A DNA stretch of 64,000 nucleotides from Porphyra umbilicalis (lineage: Eukaryota; Rhodophyta; Bangiophyceae; Bangiales; Bangiaceae). Position 1 is the first letter of the stretch, and the number at the start of each line of letters is the position of its first letter. The stretch lies in assembly GCA_002049455.2 (NCBI GenBank), contig KV918776.1, positions 186,001 to 250,000 of the forward strand. Reading direction: 5' to 3'. A program made the position numbers and the translations under genes. The notes under the pieces were generated by a model. It was not told the DNA's origin. It did no database searches and was given only the letters and a program-made list of their open reading frames with translations. Shown here piece by piece: positions 10,457 to 19,639 of the stretch.

Positions 10457-11542
10457 ATGTTCGACGACACTGCCCGCGGCCTGGCGGTCGCCTGGGTACT
10501 GCTTCAGGACTTGTCCAAGAAGGACGCGGCTCGGCGTCTCGGCTGCAACCTTGCGACGGTGTCTGGGTGGATCAAGGCCTACCCCGACTCGGGGAAATGG
10601 TGGCCAGACCCCGTCATCCGAAACGGCCACGCGGACAAAGTTCTGTAGAACATCCACTTTCTGCGCACAGTGGATGCTGTGCTACGCTCGGACCCAGAGC
10701 AGTTCATAGGGGAAATGAAGGACAAGTTTACCTTCATTTCTACCTTGCCTGGCTACAGGGACGAGTACAAGTCTTCTCTTGCGACATTGGATAAGGTGCT
10801 ACACGCCATCGGCTTCTCGTACAAGAAGCTCTACCGAATGTGTCGCGAAAGGGACCAGCTCCGTCGAGAGGATTTCGCTCCCATTTTGCTGGCAATCCCT
10901 GCACGGTGTCTCATGTCTGTCGACGAGACACACAAAGACGGAGGGGACTTGCGGCGTCGCAAGGGCCGGTGACTCAGAGGACAAAGATATGAGTGCCTCT
11001 CTCGCAGCAGTAAGGGAATGCTACGGACTTCAACCGTGATGGCTGTTTGCTCCGAGAGCGGTGTCCTACACGCGGTCACAACACAAACTCCCCCCGCTCA
11101 AAACTCTGACGACTGGGTGATCTTTCTTAACGGCCTCTTGCGGGCAATGAAGCAGTTTGTCTCAGGACTCCCATGGGCGATGCAAGAGAGAAGATGTGTT
11201 CTACTCTGCGATAAAGCTCCAATTCACACGGCGGCGGTCGACGCCTTCATCCGGGCGTGTGGCGTGTTCCCGCTGCGGCTTCCTCCCTCCAGCCCCGAGT
11301 TCCAGCCGATTGAGGAGGTCTTTAGCGAGTACCACTTCGCGCTCAAGTCGGCGCACCATCACTACCCGGGGGTTCCCAATGCTTTTCTCCACGCTGTTGC
11401 AAGTTTTTCCTTCGATACCGACAATATCACTTCTCACTTTACTCACTCTTTGATGGAGGCCGCGCGCAACGTTCCGGATCTTGGTGGGCCTGAGGGAGCG
11501 TTTGCGGACGCGTTCGAGCCGCTTCCAGTGGAGCAAGAGTAG
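10457..11542 (+). pseudogene. Tc1/IS630-type DDE transposase with two in-frame stops
   Basis: One frame runs from ATG 10457 to a stop at 11540-11542 (361 codons), interrupted by TAG at 10646-10648 and TGA at 10970-10972 with no frameshift. An N-terminal helix-turn-helix is visible (DLSKKDAARRLGCNLATVSGWI). The catalytic residues are all present: Asp in LMSVDETHKDGG, Asp in VLLCDKAPIHTA, and Glu in SPEFQPIEEVFS, the DDE_3 signature. The TGA falls directly before LRGQRYE, the conserved Arg-Gly motif after the first Asp. The intact enzyme would cut and paste an element at TA sites. A diverged second member of the family lies at 44374-45393. Confidence 0.85.
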
Positions 11543-11593
11543 GCAAAATAGCAATGGCGCCGTTCTTTATCACATAAAACACAAGAGAAATCC

Positions 11594-11890
11594 TCAGCGA
11601 CGCGAAGCCACCCACGTGGCAACAGAGTCACGCAAACCCACAGGAAGGTCATCAAACTCTGGATGCGGGCCCCCTTGTGGTCCCCACTCGCTCAAAAGGA
11701 GCTTGACATTGGACGAGGTGGCCATAGACGAGCCTCCGACAGTATGGCCGCGCAAAAAGTGGCGTCGCATTCCGGCCGCGGCCTTGCGCTCAGAGTCAGA
11801 CCGGTCAGGATCAGGGCCGTCGCCGAAAAGGAAGTCGGCCAAACTGCTCGTCGGAGCGTTGGCGCCCATTTGCTGGAGAGCAGTCACCGG
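11594..11890 (-). CDS. Hypothetical ORF or downstream exon
   Basis: The open frame ends RDSVATWVASRR and reads PTSSLADFLFGDGPDPDRSDSE with low repeat content, so it looks coding. The frame stays open upstream to about 11971 (VDAEDAAHEPPAAAH). It could be a 3' exon of the ORF at 12140-12634. A GTAAGTGA donor-like site exists there at 12143, but I could not find an acceptor that keeps the phase. CTCTCCAG just inside this ORF is the best-looking acceptor and would need a different donor phase. Function unknown. Confidence 0.3.
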   Translation of the reverse strand, partial: PVTALQQMGANAPTSSLADFLFGDGPDPDRSDSERKAAAGMRRHFLRGHTVGGSSMATSSNVKLLLSEWGPQGGPHPEFDDLPVGLRDSVATWVASRR

Positions 11891-12139
11891 CGGACGCTCT
11901 GCTGGCTGAGCAGCGGGGAGGTGTGCTGCCGCCGGCGGCTCATGCGCAGCGTCCTCGGCGTCAACTCCATATCAAGAGTTACTGTGTGTGGTCAGACAAA
12001 GTGGGCGTCCCAAGCATAAGAAAAAAAGGGGACTTGACGAGTCCGTTGGGATAGAACTGAGGCGGAACGCATTTTTCTATCGGGCGACAAGGCGAAACGA
12101 AACACAAAGACAGAGGCGGGAGAAGATGAGACACGTCAC

Positions 12140-12634
12140 TTACACTCGAAGGGAGCCAGCTGCACCTCTCAACCCTCCAAGGCGCTTGGACATGTTTGCC
12201 GCTTGCTCGGCGCGCCTCCGGCGTGCCCGACTGTTGAGTGTCTTGCGGATGGCTGAGCACATCATGTCCGAGTTGCGCACCGCCACAATGTTGCTTGAGC
12301 CGAAGTTTGCGCCGGCCTGGCCTGCTCCAGCGAAGAGCCGCGCCTCCCGCGGATCTAGCTCCGCGCACAGACCACGTGCGTACTCTGTGTGGGAAACCAC
12401 ACCCTGGCCATTTCGCGCGATGGCGGCGCAAGCAGCAGGTCGCGTGTGAGCATCCAGAGCCCGGTCCATCGCATCCACGCGCCCAGCAGCCGGCAAGTCC
12501 ACAATACCAGGCTGTAGGGTAGCGGAGCGCCGAAGCTCCGCTGTGTGGTCCGCGTCAGCTGCCGCCGACGCCTCAAGTCTGGCAGCGGCGGCGGCGCGCT
12601 TCAAGGGGATTGGTTGGACTTTGGTGCTTACCAT
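12140..12634 (-). CDS. Hypothetical protein, 164 codons
   Basis: The ORF starts MVSTKVQPIPLKRAA and ends GAAGSLRV at TAA 12140-12142. It contains VVSHTEYARGLCAELDPREARLF and IRKTLNSRARRRRAEQA, a basic helix-like stretch. The last codons overlap a canonical GTAAGTGA donor at 12143, so translation may continue by splicing into 11594-11964. It begins only 39 bp beyond the stop of the Cys/His-cluster gene on the same strand. The two may be parts of one transposon-borne unit. No family recognised. Confidence 0.35.
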   Translation of the reverse strand: MVSTKVQPIPLKRAAAAARLEASAAADADHTAELRRSATLQPGIVDLPAAGRVDAMDRALDAHTRPAACAAIARNGQGVVSHTEYARGLCAELDPREARLFAGAGQAGANFGSSNIVAVRNSDMMCSAIRKTLNSRARRRRAEQAANMSKRLGGLRGAAGSLRV

Positions 12635-12673
12635 ATAAGATACTGTGTAGCTAGCATGCCGCTCCTTGCAAAT

Positions 12674-13359
12674 CTACGGACGATCAGCGGCAGACAGCTT
12701 CCACTCGTACCCTTTTCGCAGCGACATAGTGATTGGAAGGTGCACTTGCATCTGACACAGAAAGCAGCTGCAGACGTCACACCAGGACCATTCAGGAACA
12801 AGTGAGGCTTAGCCGAGGTACTGCAATCATAGTTTGAAGGTCCGGGCGCCCGATGATCGTGTCCACAGGCGTTGTCGGACGTGGAGCACTGGACGCCTTG
12901 GCAACCTCAATGTCCAGTCGGAACTTACCAGTACTTGGCCGTACCCTTTTGCTTTCCCGCGCACGTGCACGACGCTGTCTTGAACTCTCCGGGGGCCTCT
13001 GGGCTGGACGTGCATTCCCGGTTCACGACACTGCAACGTTGAATGTTGTGGCCGTGCTCCTTTTCATATCTTTTTCGATATCCGCAGACGGTGCAAGCGT
13101 TACCTGTGTTGCCATCTCCAGCGCCATCGTCCGAATCTGAGTCGGATGCCTCGGCTGCCGCCGCCGCCAAAGTTGCCGGCGGGCCCGAGGCCGGCGCAAC
13201 AGGCGCCGTTGCGCCCAGACGAGGAGCAATGGTCTGGCTCAGGGAGGCGCCTGCGAGGGTGGCGCCCGTCGCTGCCGTCTCGGCAGCTCGGGGCGCGGTC
13301 GAGGGTGCAGAAGCTGCACCACAAACCCCAACGGGAGCGATCCCCTCAGTGGTGGACAT
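12674..13359 (-). CDS. Cys/His-cluster (zinc-binding) protein, two exons
   Basis: Exon 1 (13359-12929) starts MSTTEGIAPV and ends in ...GTAKY. A GTAAGT donor follows, and the acceptor CTGCAG gives exon 2 (12767-12674). Phase is preserved (TG joined to C) and the product is 174 residues. After an Ala/Pro-rich N-terminus and an acidic SDSDSDDGAGD stretch comes a metal-binding-like cluster: CTVCGYRKRYEKEHGHNIQRC, then CTCAGKQ, then YCCFLCQMQVHL across the splice. C-x2-C...GHN-x2-RC resembles the zinc knuckles of Mutator-type and other transposon proteins. The C-terminal YC-x2-C-x-V-x-L part recalls the piggyBac-type ribbon. The frame stays open upstream to 13494, so the start is uncertain. The intron is 161 bp. 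Confidence 0.5.
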
Positions 13360-14040
13360 AGCGCGATGTTCAGTTAATGAGGCGCCGTGTGGTTGGGCAC
13401 GGGGAGATGTTGGGTGGGGCTCGAGGCCAGGGCCACGAAGACGAGGGTCAGTTGCGCTGACAACTAGGCTTAGTGCAAAGCAGCCGGCACACAATATAGA
13501 TGCGTGCCGCTAACCTGAGGAAGCCTATGCAAACTGCTCGTCGTGGGCCCCCCCGTGGACACCATTCACAGGGCCCTCTCGTCTTGACGCCTCATTTTAC
13601 CCCCGAATTAGCTAACGGCTCTCAGCGTGCTTGTTTTGGTATTCACAAATTGCGTGCGCACTACCTGAGGCCGACGAGAGAAACATGAGAAAAGGTTGGA
13701 CACTGTGTATCTTTGCAAGGCACCATCAAGACGGGCAGCCCAAGACCTCTGCATCTCCTGGCCACGAAAAGACATACAGGACTGAGCAATACCTGCCAGC
13801 ACGGCAGAAGCAAGCTGTATGACAGGAAGGGAGAGCTGAAGTCGCTCCTGACTACATCGCAGCATACGCATCATTCCCTGAAAGCTGGTCGTCGTGGCTC
13901 AGAAGCGACGCAAAAAAGACACTGTGTATCGAATCGTTTTTGCAGGAACCGTCCAGGAAAACAAAAACCTGTAAGACCAGCAGGAGCTGCCAAAGAAAAT
14001 GCAACACTTGAACACGAAATGGCCGTCGCAACGCAGCGGG
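13360..14040. other. Intergenic, nothing recognised
   Basis: Only short ORFs are present. No repeat, RNA gene or conserved coding sequence is seen. Confidence 0.5.
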
Positions 14041-14042
14041 TA

Positions 14043-14440
14043 TTGCTGATCCCCGAATTTTGTCCTGGTGGACAGAGACTCACTTGCGGACCGACTCTCT
14101 CCACCAATCAGATGCGCCCCTGGGACTGACTTGGTGCTCCTGCTTTCTTAAATGTGCCCATACAGCCTGGAAATCAACATCAGCTCCTCTTTCTTTCTGC
14201 ACTTCTGGCAAGGAGACAGTAGAAGATCTCCAGATCTCGCGTGGGCAGCTTGCTCTGTGCCAAGAAATCCGATCAAGCGGCAACAAACAGTGAGCTCCGC
14301 TGGATGCAAGGTCCTGGTACCGAATGCGGGCTTTTTATTGGCTTCTATGCCTTCTTACTGTCGTTTCCAACCAATACAGTGCTCTTATTGAGAGTCAGTC
14401 TCTGTCTCTGTCCCCCAGGACAAAATTCGGGGATCAGCAA
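14043..14440. mobile_element. 398-bp foldback element with TA flanks
   Basis: The terminal inverted arms 14041-14078 and 14405-14442 (38 bp including the flanking TA) match at 37 of 38 positions. The arm starts TTGCTGATCCCCGAATTTTG. TA flanks both ends (14041-14042 and 14441-14442), consistent with a Tc1/mariner-type target duplication. The interior of about 325 bp has no convincing ORF. It is a non-autonomous MITE-like element whose arms differ from those of the 131-bp MITE at 6226. Confidence 0.8.
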
Positions 14441-15711
14441 TATATAGGACGCGTCGGGAATTGCGTGCCCGACACCAACGTTTTGACGACACAGGGGAGA
14501 GACAGATGTGACGTATTAAACTCAGACCTAACGCAGAACGAAACACAACACAAGTGTGAAGAGGCGCAGTTAATAGATGAAAAACAGGAAAGAGAAGAGC
14601 CGACACCACGCCAAAGGAAGACGGAAGGTGGTGGATTGAAAAAAAGCCACGAGAGAAAAGAGCAACATTCAAACCGGGCGTCAGTGAAAGAGTATCGGCG
14701 GTGGCACCAACCAGTGCGCTGCAGGACAACCGAACTAGACCGAGGGAACTCAAGGCCGAACGAAGAAACGAGGAAAGAGCGTATGCGAGTGGCGGCTGTG
14801 CTTGCAGAAAGGTGTGAAGGGCGGGGGAGAACCAAGACACCAAGCAGTACCAGCGGATGCATTGACACGAGAAGCAAAGCGGGGACGGTCGGAACACACA
14901 CAAGAGCATGAGAAAGCAACGACTGGAAAATAAGAAGCAGGAGAACGGGGTGATCGTGTACGAGCGAGGCAAAGAAAACAAAAGAGAACAGCTTCAGTGA
15001 AGAGGGCGAGGACAGGTATATTCAAAAGGCATATGCAAGAAGGAATGCGCGAGGCGTCAGTCGAGACGGGAGGAGACCGTCATAACGCATCGTCACGTAA
15101 ACACGGGGAGCAAATGCGGCCAGCGTGTAGCGGTACGCGGGCGTCCGGCGAAAAACAAAGCAGGCGTGCGACACGGGGGGTGCGCATGCACAGCATAAAA
15201 GAAGGGCGAGGGTGACAGGGAGAATGGGGAGGAAGCGTTCACGAAAGCAATGGCGGCGGCGCAGAAACGAATGACCGCTCGGAACGAGACTCGGGGACGC
15301 TAAGAAACAGTGCAGATCAGTACAAATTGAACACGAAATGCGCCCCTGCTCACCGTGGCTCGAGCAACGGTCATGGCGGCCGTGCAGGTGGTTCCGGCGT
15401 TGCCGGCGGCGCTGGGGTGGTCGGCGATGACGGTGGGGATGACGGTTGCGATGGGGATCTGGCCACGTCGGTGGTGCGATGGTGGTGCGTGGCTCGCATT
15501 ATCGTCCGGCTGCCCGACCACGACCGTATTCAGGTGTGGATAAGGCGGCGGCGCCCCTACTTTAAGGGTGGGGGCCGAAGCGCCCCCGGCAGGGGCACGC
15601 GCACCCCACTGTGGTGAGGGGTGTGGGGGCCAATGTCCATTTTTGGATGCCCAGGGAGGGGGGCCAGCCGCCACGGTGCGACGCAGTGCCAGAGAATGTC
15701 CATTTCTGCGG
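14441..15711. other. Intergenic, nothing recognised
   Basis: A purine-biased stretch (about 14520-15250) is open on both strands but shows no protein features. Near 15630-15710 two diverged ~27-bp copies beginning AATGTCCATTT abut the right inverted-repeat arm. Confidence 0.45.
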
Positions 15712-16103
15712 TCCAAGGAGGGGGGGGGGCGAATGCCGACGCAGTTTGACGGACAGTCACTGTACAATACGCGGGCCCACTGGACGCTCTGAAGCCAGAA
15801 GGCAGCGCACGATGCGCGGTTCCTGCCGCGCAGACACCACGAACTGGGGCGATGACGCGACAGCGTGACATCGGCGTCTCAAATCGGAATAGCTCCATGC
15901 AGCAACGGCCTTCCATCTGACATCACCCCTCCTGACCATTCGCTGCCAGACACGAGAGGCACATACCACTGTGACATTCTGAAATGAGCATTCCAGCCAC
16001 ATTTGAAGTATCGCAAGCAAGCAATCTGATGCCGACCGCGGAAATGTTTAATTTCGTGCAACTGCGCTCACGGAAAAAAACAGTTGCGATATCTCACAAG
16101 GAT
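15712..16103 (-). repeat. Right arm of the 391-bp inverted repeat
   Basis: This is the reverse complement of 6981-7371 with few differences. On its inner side it carries TA plus CAGTGACTGTCCGTC, read from 15764 inward on the minus strand. The left arm has CGGTGACTGTCCGTC at the same position. It ends 10 bp before the target duplication of the hAT-like element. Confidence 0.9.
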
Positions 16104-16121
16104 CCCAGGAGTTGTCCGACT

Positions 16122-18862
16122 TAGAGATGGGAGGTGTTTTTTATTCGATTCAAATCATGCTGATTTTAAAGATATAAATCATTTACTCGGAGGGTCTCAT
16201 GATTTAAATCACATGGGCATTCTCCTGCTTACACTAATGCGACCTGACGCTGCGGGTGTGCACCGAAGAGCGAGCATGGTCATCGTTGTGCTCTCACCGA
16301 TCGCCAGCGTGACGGTGACAGAGCGGGGTGGGGCGCGCAACGCCGCGACGGCGGGGATGGGAGTCATGAGCGCGGCGCACGTCGCGTCAACGACGGCGAC
16401 CGAGCGGAGCGTAGTGAGCGTTGCCGTGACCAGGTGCGGATTCGCGGCCAAGGTCACCGCGGGCGGCAGGAGAGCGACGAGCGGGGCGGGGAGGGGAAGG
16501 AGGGGGGGGGGGGGGGGGGAGGGGAGGGTTCCCGCCCTCACCCCCGCCGCCGACGCCACCGACGGCGATGGGCGGAGGGCCCGCGGAGGCGACGCACGCC
16601 AAGCAGCGGGCGCGCGAAAACACGCCCGCCACGGCCGTCGACGCGTTGTCGGGAGTGAGGAGGGACCACACCATCGCGGTGGTGGCGAGCGCGGCGGGGC
16701 GGGTGCCTGCCGATGCGCCGCCCGCCGCCGCCGCGGCCACGGCGGCCGCCGCAAGCGTACCCCGGACCACGTCCATCCCGGACCGCCCTCCGCCGTCGGC
16801 GGGAAGTGGCGCGTCGACGGCGGCTTTGGCGGCTTTACTGCCACGGGTGGCGACGCTAAGGGCTGCCGCCACCGCTGCTGGCGCAGCGAGCACCGGCGGC
16901 GACGGCGGCGGCTGCGGCGGCGGGCACGACGCCGCGCCGTCGACGGGCGGCGGCAGGGGCAGGGCGACGAGGACGGCGGTGAGTGCCAGCACTCCCCCCG
17001 GGCGACCATTTCGACCGGCACCCACGGGTTGGCGGCGGCATGCGCGCCATGGCAGACGCGACAGCGGTGAGGGTAGCGAGGCGGTCGCCGGCGTCGAGCG
17101 CCGCCGTCGACGCGCCGCCCGCCACGGCGGCCGCGAAAGCGGCGAGCAACACGGCCATGGTGCCGCCGTCGACGGCGGCAGCCTCGGAAACTCCCGCGCG
17201 TTCCCTCGTCATCGTGGTGCCGAGGGCGACCCACACCGCCGTCACGGGCGGCCACGACAGGTTCGCCGCGTTAGCGGCGGCGGCGGCGGTGGCAACGGTC
17301 ACCTCCGCCACGGCGGTGACCGCCGGGTAGGGCGGCGGCGGACCCCCCCCCCGCACCCCGTCGCCGTCTTCATCCCCTGCCGCTCGCTCCCCCCCCCGAC
17401 TTGTCGACGGCCGTCCAGACGGTGACGCCCACCGCACACGACACGCAGGAAAACACCAGCGTTAGTTGTCCTTATCAGGCCTTATCACGTGGTACATGTA
17501 CATATATTCATGCATAACGAGCCTAAATTATGCAAAGCGCGTTCGCGAAAATACCCTGGACTTGCAAAACGATAGAACTGTTTTCAAACGACGAAAGATA
17601 CATAGGCACGTCGAGTACCGCCTCCCAGGTCAGCGTCACCTGCACGACCAGCGCCGCTTGGGATGCACGTACGAGCGGGAGATCAGAAAAAAGGAGACGA
17701 GGAAGGCGGCCATGGCGGCGGTGGTGGCGGTCGCCGACGTGAACCCCACTTGCTGGCGTAGGGAGCGCTCCGCCCACCGCTGCCGCAACGTCCACCGCGG
17801 CCCGCACGAGCGGCAGCTGCTGCCGTCGGGGGGGTACCCGCCCACTGGTGGGTAGCGGCCGCCCACACGCTCCTCGACGACCAGCGCTTTGTCTTTGTGC
17901 GAGGGGGGGTAGGTGATCGCCGCGAGGGGCTCCTGCCGCACCCACCGGAGGGTCAGCAGCGGCCGCCACCACCGTGGCGGACGGCGGCTGCCACGGAGGC
18001 ACGGCCGCCACCATTCGAGCAACCACCGGCCGACGCTGGCTGGGCATTCGTCGCTTGCCGCAGCGCAGACTCGAGGCCGAGCTGCGCGATGCGCTCGTGC
18101 GCGGCGGCGACGCGGTGGATGAGGAGGGGGGGGTATGTTGGGCCACAGAGGGGGAGGGGGGGGAAAGAAGCCGTCGATGGCACGGGGGGGCGGGCGGCGG
18201 GGTGGAGCGAGAAAATAGCAGGGGCGCCACGCCGCAGCCGCCGCCGCCGCCGGCACCGCCGCGGCCGCGGCCGCCGCGGCCGCGGGCGCCACTCGCTGCC
18301 GTGTGCGAGCGCGCGTCGTGCGCACGGTCATCCACTGCTCACCGCCGCATCGGCGGCAGGCGCGGCGGCGACACCGCCAGCGGCGGTGGCCGCCGCCCCC
18401 ACCCGTCACGCGCGGGTGTTGCGGGAGGGGACGCGACCACGCAGGCCGCAGCGCATTCAGCGCCGACACGACCCCCTGTTTTAAAAAATCAAAACCGACG
18501 TCTCCCGCAGGGCCCGCAGAGCCCGATTCTGGCCAACTACCGCGGAGTTGCGACATCATAACCGTTCGTGGCCGCGTCCACCTGCCCACACGACCCCGTA
18601 AACGCCGGGGGACGTCCTGCAACGGCGTAGGGAGCCAAACGGACCGCCAAAAACGTTTTTTTAAGTACTCCCGCAACGTGCACTAGAAAAAAGGACTTTT
18701 TTCAAAGTGTGGGTGTGAGAAAGCACCCTAGACTAAAGTCCAGGGAATTTAAATGATGCCCGGTGGTTTAAATCAATAAAAATCACGTCATACGAGTAAA
18801 AATCAAGGGTTGATTTAAATCACCTTTACCCGGCGCCACAAATGATTTAAATCACACCTCTG
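16122..18862. mobile_element. 2.74-kb hAT-like element
   Basis: An 8-bp direct repeat flanks it: GTCCGACT at 16114-16121 and GTTCGACT at 18863-18870 (7 of 8 matching). The ends are TAGAGATGGG on the left and CAGAGGTGTG inward from the right (7 of 10). The subterminal ~100 bp on both sides are AT-rich and dense in a GATTTAAATCA motif (three copies left, four to five right). These are hallmarks of hAT elements. No hAT transposase is present. The interior is very GC-rich, unlike the ends, and looks like captured sequence. It is non-autonomous. Confidence 0.75.
16209..18676 (-). CDS. Possible captured gene for a membrane protein (inside the hAT-like element)
   Basis: Minus-strand reading gives several helix-like hydrophobic runs in shifting frames: AAMAAFLVSFFLISRSYV near 17690, LVFSCVSCAVGVTVWTAV near 17430, GTMAVLLAAFAAAVAGGAS near 17140, and ANPHLVTATLTTLRSVAVV near 16410. 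An AT-richer block at about 17440-17640 between GC-rich halves could be an intron. The Ala/Val-rich hydrophobic stretches suggest a multi-pass membrane protein, as in a transposon that has picked up a host gene. Codon composition alone could also produce such runs in this GC-rich DNA, so the call is weak. No start or complete exon set was established. Confidence 0.25.
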
Positions 18863-18870
18863 GTTCGACT

Positions 18871-19422
18871 TGTCCCAATCTCATGCGAGGGGATCGTGGT
18901 GCTCCTCACCTGCGCGTGTCGGCACGTGCTCGGGACTAATGGCGACCTCTGAGCTTCGTCTCTTGTGCGATTGTTGAGCTTGTTTCCGAGGGCTCCCGTC
19001 GTGCCTTGTGGATCAGTTACGAGACACCTGTACTTCATGAAATCTTCAGGAGACTGTGGTCGGCTGTACATGGTAAAACACTCGCCGTCTCTAGGGTGCA
19101 AATCGTCCATTTCACCAATCAAACGCATCCCGCATGTTGCACGCGCCCACCCCTGAAGGCCCCTGTGGCAGCCTTCAGCAACACTTAGAGATTGTGGGCC
19201 AGAACAGTCGTGGGGAGCTATCGCGCGACCGACACAATGACCACGCGTGAGAGCCCCACCATGACCACACGTGAGAGCCCCGACATCATGCAAGGCTATG
19301 GATTCGTTCCTCCCATATGGGAAAGGGTTCACAATGACAGGCTTCATTTATGGATTTGGAGAAGCGAAACTCTATGCTTCGAGTCCGACGCGCCTTCCCT
19401 CCTCCTCGCTCCCGAGTGCCCC
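18871..19422. other. Intergenic, nothing recognised
   Basis: A short duplicated phrase (ACACGTGAGAGCCCC-like) occurs near 19240-19280. Nothing else is supported. Confidence 0.45.
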
Positions 19423-19639
19423 TGATCATGGCCTGGTACAGTACGACTGCGGGACACGGCGGGGGGGCGGGGCTGTACTTCTAGAGCATACGGATGCAGA
19501 AAGGATAACAAAAGGGGGGGGGGGAGGGGGGGAAAGGGAGGGACGCAGACGAGAGAGAAGAAGAAAATAGCATCGGCGCAGGGAGGACATCGGCCGACAA
19601 GCACAGACAAGAAGCCCGGATGGACGCAGGCCGGCCATC
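19423..19639 (+). repeat. Left arm of a ~215-bp inverted repeat pair
   Basis: This is similar in reverse orientation to 24547-24758. It starts TGATCATGGCCTGGTAC, and shared blocks include GGACACGGCGG, GATGCAGAAAGGATAACA and ACATCGGCC. It is followed by a G-rich tract (19640-19694). Both arms have the same end pointing outward, as long terminal inverted repeats would. Confidence 0.75.

Noticed and set aside
10970-10972. TGA in the Tc1-type transposases read as selenocysteine
   Set aside because: No SECIS-like hairpin was seen, the family has no Cys at this site that I know of, and one copy also has a TAG.
11965-12144. Intron joining 12140-12634 to 11594-11890
   Set aside because: The GTAAGTGA donor is good, but no acceptor with the required phase was found, so the two are listed separately.
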